Shown in pieces: positions 37,442 to 47,459 of a stretch of DNA of 64,000 nucleotides. Position 1 is the first letter of the stretch, and every line of letters begins with the position of its first letter. Origin of the DNA: Kordiimonas sp. (GTDB taxonomy: Bacteria > Pseudomonadota > Alphaproteobacteria > Sphingomonadales > Emcibacteraceae); NCBI GenBank assembly GCA_002700365.1, contig PADB01000009.1, positions 62,001-126,000 on the forward strand. Reading direction: 5' to 3'. A model generated the notes under the pieces. The model made no database searches. It worked only from the letters and a program-made list of their open reading frames with translations, and was not told the origin of the DNA. Made by a program: the position numbers and the translations under genes.

Positions 37442-39664
37442 ATGATGGATCATCAGGAACGTCAGTTTTTCGCAAAACTGAATACACTATTGCTACAACT
37501 CGATGATGTTTCAGGCGAGAACTTCTTTCATCAGATCACATCTGCCCTGATGCAAATGAGCGGTCATGTGATTGACTATGCCTTTATCGCATCAGCAGAT
37601 AATGATGATCAGGATGTCATGACCATACTGTCAATACAGGGCCATGACGGTCTATTACAGAATTTCCGTTATGACTTAAACGGCACTCCCTGTGCCAAGG
37701 CCATGCATGACTCCCACTGTTTCTACCCTGATAATGTGGCAGACCTCTATCCCGAAGATAAAATTCTGCAGGATATGGATATACGCGGTTATACGGGTAT
37801 TCGTCTGTCAGATAACAATGGTAAGGCCATCGGTGTTCTTGGCCTGCTGAGTCACGCGTTATTGACGGAAGAAGCATATTTAATGTGCCTGTTGCAGATA
37901 TTCGGAGCCAAAACAGCGAATGTGCTGGAAAAAAATATATTTGATAACCGGTTAGAGCTTTCATCCCGGACAACCCAACATGCCCTCTTGGAATTGGCAC
38001 AGATTAAACTGGCCCTTGATGAACATGCGACACTCGCCATCACCACGGAAGACGGTATTTTAAAATACGTCAACCAACGCTTCTGTGATCAAGCCAGATA
38101 CAGCCGCGCTGAATTAATGGGTAAGCCTTTCGCCTTTCTGAAGCCCGGTCATCAGGATCATGAGACATACAGTGCCCTACAGGAGTCCATAAAAACCAAA
38201 TCTCCCTGGCAGGGTGAAATTCAATACATAGATAGCCGCGTGGGTGACATTGCCTTCGACACCACCTGTTACCCCCTCAAAGCTGCGGATGGCAGCATTG
38301 AGGAAGTTGTCTTCATCATGACCGATATCACAGACCGCATACATAAGGAAAAAGCCTTAGCCCACGCCCTGCGCGCGTCTGAAGAAGCCAATAGAGTAAA
38401 GAATAATTTCCTCGCCGTCATGAGCCATGAAGTACGTACCCCCATGAACGGTATTCTTGGCATGGCGCAATTGCTTCACCAAAGTGACTTAAATCCGGAA
38501 CAGGAAAAAAATGTCAGTGCGATCTTGTCTTCCGGCTGGGCCCTATTGAATCTATTAAACGAAGTATTGGATAGTTCAAAGCTGGAAGCTCAAAACCTGC
38601 GGCTGGAAAACAGCCCCGTTGACCCAGTTGCTCTGTTACAGGAAATTGAAAATACGCTTGCACCGTCTGCCCGGCTCAAAAATCTGGATTTTACCGTTCA
38701 CGTGGATCAGAATATTCCCGTTGTCATGGCAGACCCCTACCGACTGCGCCAAGTGCTGTTAAATCTGGTAGGTAACGCGATAAAATTCACCAATGAAGGA
38801 CAGGTCTTAATCTTTTTGCGGCAGCAAAACGCTGACAAGCCTGATATCACACGCCTCATTATTGATATACAAGATACCGGTATTGGCATTCCTGCCGACC
38901 AACAAACAAAAATATTCGAACGGTTTTATCAAATCGATGATAGCACCCGACGCCAATACGAAGGTAGCGGTCTGGGGCTCGCTATTTGTAAAGACTTGAT
39001 AGACCTTATGCGCGGCACTATTCAGGTCAAAAGCGAAGAAGGAATGGGTACGTCATTCAGCCTAACTCTGGATTTACCATTAGCCAAGGCAGACGATAAA
39101 GAAATACCCTCACAACACGCTGAACAGACCGCAATGAATACACCACCTGTAGGCGACCATGCCGCAGTATATAACAATGGAAGCCAACCCCTCCCACAAA
39201 TGGCAGCAGGTCACATGCCGACTGTAGAAGGGAACACGGACGAAGACTTTACCCCGGTGAATAGCGGTCACATTCTGCTGGCCGAAGATAATCACATCAA
39301 TCAGCTTTTTGTCACGACCTTGCTGAAAAAAGCGGGCTACAGCATCACCACGGCCGATAACGGGCAACAGGTTTTGGACCTGCTACAGGCCCAGCCCGAC
39401 AGCTATCACTTAATCCTGATGGATATCCAAATGCCCGTGCTTAATGGCTTGGACACAACAAAGGTCATTCGTGTACAAGAAGCTCCCTATGCCGAAATAC
39501 CTATCATTGCCTTAACCGCCAACAGCCATAAAGATGACGAAGACCTTTATCTCAAAAGCGGCATGGACGCGTATGTCCCTAAACCCCTGCAGCCCGAAGA
39601 TCTGTTCAACACTATTGCCAAATTATTGAACCGCAATGCCCCCTACAGTGCGGCAACCAACTAA
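37442..39664 (+). CDS. Hybrid sensor histidine kinase/response regulator
   Basis: A soluble 740-residue signalling protein. A GAF-like sensor fills about 1-170, a PAS domain about 190-310 (LAITTEDGILKYVNQRF), then HisKA with MSHEVRTPMNG (phospho-acceptor His329), HATPase with N box LRQVLLNLVGNAIKFT, G1 box DIQDTGIGIP and G2 box GSGLGLAICK, and a C-terminal receiver with LMDIQMP (phospho-Asp661). All catalytic motifs are intact. No transmembrane helix, so it senses a cytosolic cue. No partner regulator or phosphotransfer protein is next to it; it is divergent from the met operon. Confidence 0.94.
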   Translation: MMDHQERQFFAKLNTLLLQLDDVSGENFFHQITSALMQMSGHVIDYAFIASADNDDQDVMTILSIQGHDGLLQNFRYDLNGTPCAKAMHDSHCFYPDNVADLYPEDKILQDMDIRGYTGIRLSDNNGKAIGVLGLLSHALLTEEAYLMCLLQIFGAKTANVLEKNIFDNRLELSSRTTQHALLELAQIKLALDEHATLAITTEDGILKYVNQRFCDQARYSRAELMGKPFAFLKPGHQDHETYSALQESIKTKSPWQGEIQYIDSRVGDIAFDTTCYPLKAADGSIEEVVFIMTDITDRIHKEKALAHALRASEEANRVKNNFLAVMSHEVRTPMNGILGMAQLLHQSDLNPEQEKNVSAILSSGWALLNLLNEVLDSSKLEAQNLRLENSPVDPVALLQEIENTLAPSARLKNLDFTVHVDQNIPVVMADPYRLRQVLLNLVGNAIKFTNEGQVLIFLRQQNADKPDITRLIIDIQDTGIGIPADQQTKIFERFYQIDDSTRRQYEGSGLGLAICKDLIDLMRGTIQVKSEEGMGTSFSLTLDLPLAKADDKEIPSQHAEQTAMNTPPVGDHAAVYNNGSQPLPQMAAGHMPTVEGNTDEDFTPVNSGHILLAEDNHINQLFVTTLLKKAGYSITTADNGQQVLDLLQAQPDSYHLILMDIQMPVLNGLDTTKVIRVQEAPYAEIPIIALTANSHKDDEDLYLKSGMDAYVPKPLQPEDLFNTIAKLLNRNAPYSAATN

Positions 39665-39730
39665 GCTTAGTTGAATTTAGTCCACGTATCCTATAAAAAA
39701 GATCAGTAAACAATAAAGTCCGAGATAAAC

Positions 39731-40561
39731 ATGACCCTTTTCACGGCTCCCTCTCTTCTCTCAATCCGCAAAGGACGCTTTTCCTTAAAAGGAGCCGTCC
39801 CGCATGTTTTTCTGATTTTATTACTGGTGACACTATTATCGGCATGTGCGACCCGCCCCCCTGCAAGCGACCCGGAAGCCGTGCAAATATACGAAGAAAT
39901 TAACGATCCTTTTGAACCGTTTAACCGCGCCGTGTTCTCATTCAATCGCACGATTGATGCCTATCTTCTGGAACCCGCCGCCCGGGTATATCGTAAATAC
40001 GGCCCCCCTGAGCTGCGCGAAATTGTTACTAATGTCGTCCGCAACTGGCTGGCACCGCTCACTTTCGTCAACGACCTACTACAGGGCGAATTAAACCGTG
40101 CTGCCGTCACATTGAAACGTTTCGCAACGAATACAACCGTGGGGCTTTTGGGCATTATGGACCCGGCCACAGATTTCGGCCTCCCCTATCATAGCGAGGA
40201 CTTTGGACAAACCTTAGCCAGTTGGGGCGTCGGAGACGGTCCATATATCGTTTTACCTATCCTGGGTCCTTCCGGCCTGCGCGATACCTCTGGAACAGTT
40301 GCAGAATTTTTCTATGACCCCGTTGGTCTTTATCTGGAACATGAAGGCTGGACCTATGTCAGCTATACACGCACGGGCTTACGCGGTCTGGCCTCACGGG
40401 AACGCAATTTGGAAACACTTGATGAACTGGAAAAAAGTTCTGTTGATTTCTACGCTACGCTGCGCAGTGCCTATCGGCAAAACCGGGCATTTGAAATTAG
40501 CAACGGGCGCATAAGCACAGAAGAAGATGAAGACGCCCTTTTTGATGAGCCTATGGATTAA
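39731..40561 (+). CDS. mlaA: Phospholipid-transport outer membrane lipoprotein MlaA (VacJ)
   Basis: Outer-membrane lipoprotein that removes mislocalised phospholipids from the outer leaflet in the Mla pathway. The 276 residues include a long signal with lipobox LLSAC (Cys39) and the family core DPFEPFNRAVFSFNRTID, RFATNTTVGLLGIMDPA and GDGPYIVLPILGPS. The acidic C-terminal tail is outside the domain. The mlaBCDEF partners are not in this window. A strong terminator follows. Confidence 0.95.
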   Translation: MTLFTAPSLLSIRKGRFSLKGAVPHVFLILLLVTLLSACATRPPASDPEAVQIYEEINDPFEPFNRAVFSFNRTIDAYLLEPAARVYRKYGPPELREIVTNVVRNWLAPLTFVNDLLQGELNRAAVTLKRFATNTTVGLLGIMDPATDFGLPYHSEDFGQTLASWGVGDGPYIVLPILGPSGLRDTSGTVAEFFYDPVGLYLEHEGWTYVSYTRTGLRGLASRERNLETLDELEKSSVDFYATLRSAYRQNRAFEISNGRISTEEDEDALFDEPMD

Positions 40562-40591
40562 CCGCCTGACTGTCTTTTTATTGCTGTTTTG

Positions 40592-40617
40592 AAAAGAGGG
40601 CATATGCCCTCTTTTTT
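40592..40617 (+). terminator. Rho-independent terminator after mlaA
   Basis: Stem AAAAGAGGGCAT / ATGCCCTCTTTT with a following T-run, 31 bp after the mlaA stop codon. Confidence 0.9.
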
Positions 40618-40655
40618 ATCGAAAAAAGGCTTTCCCCTCACTTGTTAAACAACAT

Positions 40656-40671
40656 ATGATCCATATCAATG
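40656..40671 (+). promoter_or_regulatory. FNR/FixK-like site upstream of a membrane protein gene
   Basis: ATGATCCATATCAATG matches TTGAT-N4-ATCAA at nine of ten positions and lies 83 bp before the start at 40754. It equals the site at 18784 except for one base. Confidence 0.5.
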
Positions 40672-40753
40672 TCGTAAAGAAATAAAAAATAAATAGTTAT
40701 CTTGAATCAGAAAAGACCGGCTTCCACAAAGGGGGAGGCAAAAGGAGAAAATA

Positions 40754-41353
40754 ATGGTTGATTACACGTCTGGCGCCCCAACTGAAGATTCCATAACGGC
40801 GGAATATGCCGTCAAAGGGCGCGGTCACCTGAAAATGCAATGGCCCGCCCTAATGACTTTAGGGCTTGTCGGGGTATTATTCCCCATACTTTCCCGTTAC
40901 ACCGCCCCCGTAGAAGCTCAAGCCATTCTGGTTGAACACCTGACAATCAAATTTGTCGGTACCTTGCTATTATTACATGGCCTGATGATACTATGGTTTA
41001 CTGTACACTATGGCATGAAGCCCGGCTTTTCCTGGCGCGCGGGCATGACCATTTTCACCCTGTTTGTCGCTTCCGGCGTGCTGATTGATCCTCTGGACCT
41101 GCATATTCCGATTGCCGTGAGTGTAGCCAGTTATATTATCGCCACCGCAATTTATCTCATCGTGGAAGGCAAAACTGTCTTCGTCGGTGAAAGTTCCCGC
41201 CCCCTCTTCATCAATGCAGGGATCAGCATTTTGCTAGGCTTCAGCCTTATACCGGATTTGCCAATGCCTGAATTCTGGCGCCCCCCATTTGTGCTGGGCT
41301 TGTATTTTGTCTTATTAGCCCTGGGCCTAAGATCCGTATCAAGTGATGCCTAA
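40754..41353 (+). CDS. Unknown five- or six-helix membrane protein
   Basis: I do not recognise this 199-residue protein. After a polar start of about 30 residues it has hydrophobic segments near 31-47 (ALMTLGLVGVLFPIL), 62-80, 93-108, 117-136 (IAVSVASYIIATAIYLIV), 150-165 and 176-193. No charged catalytic motif stands out. AAAGGAG is well placed before the ATG. It is bounded by terminators on both sides, hence monocistronic, and has a candidate oxygen-responsive site upstream, so a role under low oxygen is a testable guess. Confidence 0.8.
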   Translation: MVDYTSGAPTEDSITAEYAVKGRGHLKMQWPALMTLGLVGVLFPILSRYTAPVEAQAILVEHLTIKFVGTLLLLHGLMILWFTVHYGMKPGFSWRAGMTIFTLFVASGVLIDPLDLHIPIAVSVASYIIATAIYLIVEGKTVFVGESSRPLFINAGISILLGFSLIPDLPMPEFWRPPFVLGLYFVLLALGLRSVSSDA

Positions 41354-41381
41354 TTCTTAAACGGATTATACAATGATAGTA

Positions 41382-41414
41382 AAAAGGGCCGGGGCTTTTA
41401 GACCCGGCCCTTTT
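41382..41414. terminator. Bidirectional terminator between the membrane protein gene and ettA
   Basis: Twelve-base arms AAAAGGGCCGGG / CCCGGCCCTTTT around a nine-base loop, placed between two convergent genes; A- and T-rich ends suit both directions. Confidence 0.9.
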
Positions 41415-41438
41415 ACTACATCACAAAAATGACATTCA

Positions 41439-43118
41439 TTAACGCGTCAGCTTTTTATACTGAATGCGGTGTGGACGGTCAGCCGCAGCCCCCAAACGAC
41501 GGCGGCGGTCTGCTTCATATTCCTGATAATTGCCTTCAAACCACACCACTGTTGAATCCCCCTCATATGCCATGATGTGGGTTGCGATACGGTCCAAAAA
41601 GAAACGATCGTGCGAAATTATTACCGCGCAACCGGCAAAATCTTCTAACGCATCTTCCAATGCAGATAACGTTTCTACATCCAAATCGTTGGTCGGTTCA
41701 TCAAGCAAAAGAACATTACACGGTGTTCTTAACATCCGCGCCAAATGCACCCGGTTCCGTTCCCCACCGGAAAGCAAACCAACTTTCTTTTGTTGATCCG
41801 GACCGCGGAAATTAAAATTGGCCACATAAGACCGGGTCTGCACCATACGGCCATTGAAATCAAAGACATCATCACCGCCGGAAATGACCTCCCAGACATT
41901 CTTATCATCTTCCAAACCGTCACGGCTCTGATCCACATAGCCAAGAACAACGGTCTCACCAATTTTTAACGTGCCACCGTCCGGTTTTTCCTGTCCTGTA
42001 ATCATCTTAAACAATGTTGACTTACCCGCGCCGTTCGGCCCGATAATACCCACAATCCCCCCCGGAGGCAGACGAAAGTCCAGGTTATCGATCAGCAGCT
42101 TATCTTCAAAACCTTTGCTCAACTTTTCGGCGGTAATTACTTCATTGCCCAAACGCGGCCCCACAGGGATAACAATTTGCGCTTTACCCGGATCACGTTC
42201 CTGCGCCTTCGCCAACAGGTCATCATAGGCCTTGATCCGCGCCTTACTTTTCGCCTGACGGGCCTTTGGTGACTGTCTAATCCATTCTAATTCTCTATCC
42301 AAAGTCCGTTGGCGCGCCTCTTCGGTGCGACTTTCCTGGGCCAGGCGTTTTTGTTTCTGTTCCAGCCAGGAAGAATAATTCCCTTCATAAGGAATGGCAT
42401 GGCCACGGTCCAATTCCAACACCCAGCCGACAACATTATCCAGGAAGTATCGATCGTGGGTCACCAGAATGACCGTTCCCGCATATTCTTGCAGATAATT
42501 TTCCAACCATGCGACAGACTCCGCGTCCAAATGGTTGGTCGGCTCATCCAGCATCAGGATATCCGGTTTTTCCAGCAACAAGCGGCACAACGCCACCCGG
42601 CGTCTCTCCCCGCCGCTTAATGTTGTCACATCCGCATCCCCCGGCGGACAACGCAAGGCGTCCATCGCCAGTTCTACCCGGCTGTCCAGATCCCACGCGT
42701 CAGCATTATCAATTTTTTCCTGCAGCTCCCCCTGCTCCATGATGAGGTTATTCATTTCATCATCATCCATGGGCTCTGCAAACTTCAGGCTGATTTCTTC
42801 GAAACGTTCCACCAACGCTTTCAAAGACCCCAGACCTTCCATTACATTGCTAAAGACGTCCTTATTGGGGTCTAATTCAGGTTCCTGAGACAAATACCCG
42901 ACTTTAACGCCATCCGCCGCCCAGGCTTCACCACTAAAATCTTTATCCCGACCGGAAATAATCCGCATTAAGGTGGACTTACCCGCACCGTTCACACCAA
43001 TGACAGCAATTTTTGCCCCCGGCAGAAAGGATAAAGTCACATCTTTTAGGACATGCTTTCCCCCGGGATAGGTTTTATTCAACCCCTTCATTACATACGA
43101 ATACTGATAAGATGCCAT
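41439..43118 (-). CDS. ettA: Energy-dependent translational throttle protein EttA (ABC-F)
   Basis: Cytosolic ABC-F ATPase that binds the ribosomal E site and gates the first elongation steps according to ATP/ADP ratio. From the ATG at 43118 it has 559 residues, as in E. coli EttA. Two ABC cassettes are complete: Walker A GVNGAGKST and GPNGAGKST, signatures LSGGERRRV and LSGGERNRV, Walker B MLDEPTNHLD and LLDEPTNDLD, with the interdomain arm and linker between. The 27 upstream in-frame residues (to 43199) are unlike the family and were excluded. Confidence 0.96.
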   Translation of the reverse strand: MASYQYSYVMKGLNKTYPGGKHVLKDVTLSFLPGAKIAVIGVNGAGKSTLMRIISGRDKDFSGEAWAADGVKVGYLSQEPELDPNKDVFSNVMEGLGSLKALVERFEEISLKFAEPMDDDEMNNLIMEQGELQEKIDNADAWDLDSRVELAMDALRCPPGDADVTTLSGGERRRVALCRLLLEKPDILMLDEPTNHLDAESVAWLENYLQEYAGTVILVTHDRYFLDNVVGWVLELDRGHAIPYEGNYSSWLEQKQKRLAQESRTEEARQRTLDRELEWIRQSPKARQAKSKARIKAYDDLLAKAQERDPGKAQIVIPVGPRLGNEVITAEKLSKGFEDKLLIDNLDFRLPPGGIVGIIGPNGAGKSTLFKMITGQEKPDGGTLKIGETVVLGYVDQSRDGLEDDKNVWEVISGGDDVFDFNGRMVQTRSYVANFNFRGPDQQKKVGLLSGGERNRVHLARMLRTPCNVLLLDEPTNDLDVETLSALEDALEDFAGCAVIISHDRFFLDRIATHIMAYEGDSTVVWFEGNYQEYEADRRRRLGAAADRPHRIQYKKLTR

Positions 43119-43274
43119 AATCTGGTTTCTCCACTGACGCCGCTTCGGCAAACCAATAAAATCTGCGTTCCTTCTAAACAATCGCAGCAGATCAGGCAAT
43201 GCCGTTTACAGCACAGCTCATAATAAAAGGCGATTTGCTTAAAACTTCAGCGGACATACGGCCCTATGGCTGCT

Positions 43275-44285
43275 CTATGGGTTCACGTTCAACACTGTCC
43301 GAAAACCCACATGCCCTGTTCCCAGCCCTGTATCCTGGGCATGGCGGGCGGATGGCCGGTAACGCATACAATAATTCGGCGCGCATAAGAACGACCCCCC
43401 CTTGATGACCTTAACAGGAATGTTGGGTTGGCGCGGATCATATCCCATCGGGGCTGCGTCATTCGCAAAGTCATGGGCAGGGTAATAAACGTCACGGGTC
43501 CATTCCCAAACATTGCCGATCATATCATAAAGGCCATAACCATTTGCCGGGAAGCATCCCACCGGGGCCATGCCGCTATAGCCATCGTCTTTTGTATTTT
43601 GCACCGGAAATAGCCCCTGCCAATGATTTGCTCTGGGCTTTCCGTCAGGCATTAGCTCCTCCCCCCAGGCATAGGTATTTTGCTCTAGCCCACCGCGTGC
43701 CGCATATTCCCATTGTTCTTCTGTCGGCAAATCACGTCCAGCCCATTGGGCATACGCCACGGCATCGGCATATGCAATATGCACCACGGGCATATGATCC
43801 CTGCCGGCCAAATCGCTATCCGGTCCGTCTGGATGACGCCAGTTTGCCCCGGGCACAAACTGCCACCAGCTCAGTGGATTAAATCCCCTGGAAAAATCAG
43901 AGGGTGGTGTAAATAAAATCGACCCCGCCACCAGCTTGTCTTTTGTGACACCAGGAAAGTCTTCAGGCTTTGGCGTCTGTTCCGCAACGGTCACATATCC
44001 GGTTTCAGCAACAAAACGGGCAAACTGCGCATTTGTCACTTCATAGGCATCAATCCAGAAGGGCGTGACGGTCACAGGCCGGACCGGACCTTCTTCAGGG
44101 TATTGTCCTTCTGCCCCCATCAGAAAAGAACCGCCCGCAATATAAACCTGATTGTCGTGACTGACCGTGTCAGGAACGCAGGCCACTAATCCCGCAGACT
44201 GCGGCCTGTTTGATATAACATAAACCGCCGTCACGCCCATCATCAATACAGTCAAAAAGACGATGGCCGCAGTCTTACGGGACAT
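43275..44285 (-). CDS. Formylglycine-generating enzyme (SUMF1 family)
   Basis: Copper-dependent oxidase that converts the active-site Cys of sulfatases to formylglycine. The 336-residue protein has an N-terminal signal anchor (KTAAIVFLTVLMMGVTAVYV), then the FGE domain: GGSFLMGAEGQYPEEGP, VTNAQFARFV, PTEEQWEYAARGG, GNVWEWTRD and GGSFLCAPNYCMRYRPSARH. Both catalytic cysteines (301 and 306) are present, so it looks like an active FGE rather than a generic paralogue. The arylsulfatase it would mature is the adjacent upstream gene. The ATG at 44285 has AAGG upstream; a GTG three codons earlier is possible. Confidence 0.93.
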   Translation of the reverse strand: MSRKTAAIVFLTVLMMGVTAVYVISNRPQSAGLVACVPDTVSHDNQVYIAGGSFLMGAEGQYPEEGPVRPVTVTPFWIDAYEVTNAQFARFVAETGYVTVAEQTPKPEDFPGVTKDKLVAGSILFTPPSDFSRGFNPLSWWQFVPGANWRHPDGPDSDLAGRDHMPVVHIAYADAVAYAQWAGRDLPTEEQWEYAARGGLEQNTYAWGEELMPDGKPRANHWQGLFPVQNTKDDGYSGMAPVGCFPANGYGLYDMIGNVWEWTRDVYYPAHDFANDAAPMGYDPRQPNIPVKVIKGGSFLCAPNYCMRYRPSARHAQDTGLGTGHVGFRTVLNVNP

Positions 44286-44362
44286 ACATGTCACCTTTCA
44301 GGATTAACTTATATTGGTCTTATGAGAAGAACCACATAGGGGATAGAGATAGAAATGCGTAC

Positions 44363-44397
44363 GCGGGAGCCTCCACAAAGACTGCACAGGCTCCCGC
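44363..44397. other. Intercistronic hairpin between sulfatase and FGE genes
   Basis: GCGGGAGCC and GGCTCCCGC form a nine-bp stem around a 17-base loop, 12 bp after the sulfatase stop. No T-run follows in either direction; it may attenuate or protect the transcript. Confidence 0.45.
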
Positions 44398-44409
44398 TAT
44401 CTTATGGCC

Positions 44410-46188
44410 TTAGTCCAAATAACGTTTTTTGAACTTCATAAAGGCAATGCCTGCCTTCATCATCAGCTCTTCTGACCATGTAAATGTCTGAATATTGTGA
44501 TTAGCTTTATATTCTTCCCACACCGCCATCATTTCCTTGAATTTAGCCGGGTGTGTATCAGACAAGTCATGTCTTTCAGAGGGATCATCGGCAATATTAA
44601 ACAATTCCCACTGAATACCATCCATCGACGGGCTATAGACCAATTTCCACGACCCTTTACGTACAGCGGCACGACCATGGACCTCCCAGCCCACTACATC
44701 TTCATCACTGCGCACGGCATCTGCATTGTTTTGCAGCACAGGCAGCAAGGATTTCCCGGTAATCGGATGCGGGACTGTATCCTGTGGGGCCATCACACCA
44801 GCAAGTCCCAATAAAGTAGGGGCCAGATCACTAACATGGCTAAAGGCGCGTGTTATACCCGTGCGTGACACCCCTGGTCCTGCCACAATCAACGGGGCGC
44901 GAATGCCCCCATCATATGTTGTTCCCTTGAAGTTATTAAAGGGGACAGATCCCGCCTGCGCCCATCCCGGGCCATAGGCAATAAAGGAATTCGGACGACC
45001 ATAATTTTCCGGGCGGTTGTCAAAGTCTTCCTCTGGGAAGCCATAGAAATTGGCCCCTAATCCGCCAGCAGCCCCATTATCAGACATAAAGAAAATCACA
45101 GTATTATCCATTTTCCCGTGTTCTTCTAAAAATGCCAACAGGCGCCCGATTTCGCGATCTAACACTTCCAGCTTTGCTGCATAAATTTCCATAAACCGCG
45201 CTTGTGTTTTCTTTTCATCGGCGGATAAGTCATCCCATGCGGGCACGTTAGACATACGCGCCGCTCCTTCCGCGTCTTCCGCCACCAGTCCCAATGATTT
45301 CATTTTGGCAAGGCGACGTGCCTTAATAACCTCATAACCAACATCATATTGCCCTTTATACAGATCAATATCCTGATCCGGGACATGCAGCGGGTCGTGC
45401 GGCGCTGTCGGGGCTAAATAAGCAAAAAACGGATTTTCATCTCCGGCGGCAAAACTATCTGACAACCAGCCAATCATTTTATCGGCATATGCCGTTGAAG
45501 AATAAAAGTCATCCGGGATGAAAGCATAGTCGCCATCTTCTACATAGATCGAAGGACCAGGCTTTGGAAAGCCCTTCCAGTCATCTTTAAAGTGGCTCGC
45601 CAATCCCTCCAGCATCACAAATGAACGATCAAAACCGCGCTTATCCGGCCAATATTCTTCGGTGAGGCCTATATGCCATTTCCCCGCCATGAAAGTATTA
45701 TAGCCCGCCTCTTGTAATAATTTTGGGAAGGAAATAACGCGATCATTTAAATGGCCTTCGTAACCGGGCACCCCTTGCATACGTTCTGCCAATTGCTTCA
45801 CCGGGCGCGGCAGGCCTTCCAGATCAATTCGTCCCGACACCATTTCCTCCATAGCCCCCAAGCCCGCCAGATGATTGTCCGTTCCGGAAAATAACATCGA
45901 ACGGGTCGGAGAGCAGCTCGGCGCCACGTTAAAATCCGTAAACTTCAGCCCACGCGCGGCCAGCGCATCAATATTCGGGGTGCGTATTTCGCCCCCGAAT
46001 GCGCCTAATTCCGCATATCCCATATCATCAACGATAATCAGCAAAATATTGGGCCGCTGTTGCCCATCGCCCTCTGCTGCCATCGCCGACAGAGGGAGCA
46101 TTAGCCCCATCAGCATCGCCAATAAGATAACAACCTGACGCAAAGCTCCCCTCCGCATTTGCATCTGTTCTTTTCTATGAGGTGTCAT
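44410..46188 (-). CDS. Periplasmic arylsulfatase (formylglycine type)
   Basis: Hydrolyses sulfate esters. The 592-residue protein has a signal peptide (to about residue 37, ending LSAMA), then the alkaline-phosphatase-like sulfatase fold: NILLIIVDDMGYAE (metal ligands Asp54, Asp55), the formylglycine motif CSPTR (Cys92, modified by FGE), AGKWHIG, and MSDNGAAGG. Length and motifs resemble Pseudomonas AtsA-type arylsulfatases. It lies between an FGE gene and a TonB-dependent receptor gene on the same strand, so it probably serves uptake and desulfation of a sulfated compound; the natural substrate is unknown. AGGG precedes the ATG. Confidence 0.93.
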   Translation of the reverse strand: MTPHRKEQMQMRRGALRQVVILLAMLMGLMLPLSAMAAEGDGQQRPNILLIIVDDMGYAELGAFGGEIRTPNIDALAARGLKFTDFNVAPSCSPTRSMLFSGTDNHLAGLGAMEEMVSGRIDLEGLPRPVKQLAERMQGVPGYEGHLNDRVISFPKLLQEAGYNTFMAGKWHIGLTEEYWPDKRGFDRSFVMLEGLASHFKDDWKGFPKPGPSIYVEDGDYAFIPDDFYSSTAYADKMIGWLSDSFAAGDENPFFAYLAPTAPHDPLHVPDQDIDLYKGQYDVGYEVIKARRLAKMKSLGLVAEDAEGAARMSNVPAWDDLSADEKKTQARFMEIYAAKLEVLDREIGRLLAFLEEHGKMDNTVIFFMSDNGAAGGLGANFYGFPEEDFDNRPENYGRPNSFIAYGPGWAQAGSVPFNNFKGTTYDGGIRAPLIVAGPGVSRTGITRAFSHVSDLAPTLLGLAGVMAPQDTVPHPITGKSLLPVLQNNADAVRSDEDVVGWEVHGRAAVRKGSWKLVYSPSMDGIQWELFNIADDPSERHDLSDTHPAKFKEMMAVWEEYKANHNIQTFTWSEELMMKAGIAFMKFKKRYLD

Positions 46189-46304
46189 ATTCCCTGCTCC
46201 CTTTTTATTCTGTGCGCTATGTTCTCTTACTCGCCCTGAATTTGCAAATGTTTATCGGCCGATTAAGACTAAAAAAATATATTTTTTCACCCGCATACAA
46301 CAAA

Positions 46305-46332
46305 GAAAGCCCCCGAAAATTCGGGGGCTTTC
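46305..46332 (-). terminator. Terminator after the TonB-dependent receptor gene
   Basis: Perfect stem GAAAGCCCCCGAA / TTCGGGGGCTTTC with a two-base loop; on the minus strand it leads into TTTGTTGT. It separates the receptor from the sulfatase gene, so the two are probably transcribed separately. Confidence 0.85.
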
Positions 46333-46382
46333 CATATTTTATATAAACGTTGTTACACGCTGGGTTTTATCCCGCGGCCCGC

Positions 46383-47459
46383 TTAGAAATTAAAGCGACC
46401 CTGCAGCGCGACCGTGCGCGGACGGTCAAACATCACCAAACGTGAGCCCGTCGACGTAGGGTTATCGTTCAGGTAGAACGGCGTATCCTTGTTCGTCAGG
46501 TTTTTACCAACAATGGCAACTTCCCAACGCTCATCCGCAGGTGAGAGAGCAACACGAAGGTCAATTTTCGCAAAGCTGTCAACCTTTGAACCGGGATCCA
46601 GATCCGCCTGAATGAAGTATGAACTTGTAAAGAACAGGTTCGGCTGGAAGGACAAGACATACTCATTTGCCAAAGGCATACGGATGTCCGCAAAGATATT
46701 ACCGCTAAACTCAGGTGAGAATGGGCGGTCAGAACCGGACAGGTCCTGCGACGTTAACCCTAAGAAGACCTGTTGTGCCGTTGGCGTCGCACCAACGTAT
46801 TCAATAAATTTGGAATCCAGATAACTTAAATTACCGCCGATCATCACATTTGATGACGCAATCCAGTTAAAGTCAAATTCTACACCTTCTGAACGGGATT
46901 TACCTGCATTCTGCACACGGAAGCTAACACCATCTGCTAACAATGTACTTTGCTGCAAATTGGAATAGGTACTTCTGAACACATTCAGGTTTGTCGTTAA
47001 ACGACCATCCAGCCATTTTGCCTTAACACCAGCTTCGAAAGCATCCACAGTCTCAGGATCGAATGTGAAGTTTTCAAGTTCCGCAGGGCTGTCAGGAAGC
47101 AGGTTCATATTCAAGTCATCAAAGGCACTTGCTGACATATCGAAGCCACCGGCTTTAAAGCCATCAGAATAGCTTGCATAAACCATAATGTCTTCAGCCA
47201 AGTCATATTCGACGCCTATGGACGGGGTCCAGTCGTTATCGCTTCTATCAAATGTTAGATCATAAAACGCACCTGCACCGATCCCTGCCGCGATACCAGT
47301 CTGCACTGGTAGTGGGTAGATATCCACGAACGAATCAACATTGATATCATCTATGCTAGATGTCGTCCCCAATTGTGAATTACGAACAATGGACTTTTCA
47401 ACCTCTGTGTAACGTAAGCCCGCATTGACCCGGAATTCATCTGTAATATTAAAGGTCAA
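46383..47459 (-). pseudogene. TonB-dependent receptor, C-terminal fragment (after frameshift)
   Basis: A 358-residue frame encoding the second part of an outer-membrane beta-barrel: DEFRVNAGLRYTE, GVEYDLAEDIMVYASYSDGFKAGGF, VDAFEAGVKAKWLDGRL, RSEGVEFDFNW and the final strand RPRTVALQGRFNF with the terminal Phe expected of barrel proteins. Its only start is a TTG inside the barrel and it has no signal peptide, so it cannot be a gene by itself. It is the continuation of the fragment just upstream in another frame. Confidence 0.88.

Noticed and set aside
43119-43199. 27-residue extension of EttA
   Set aside because: EttA homologues begin at the downstream Met, which gives 559 residues as in E. 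coli.
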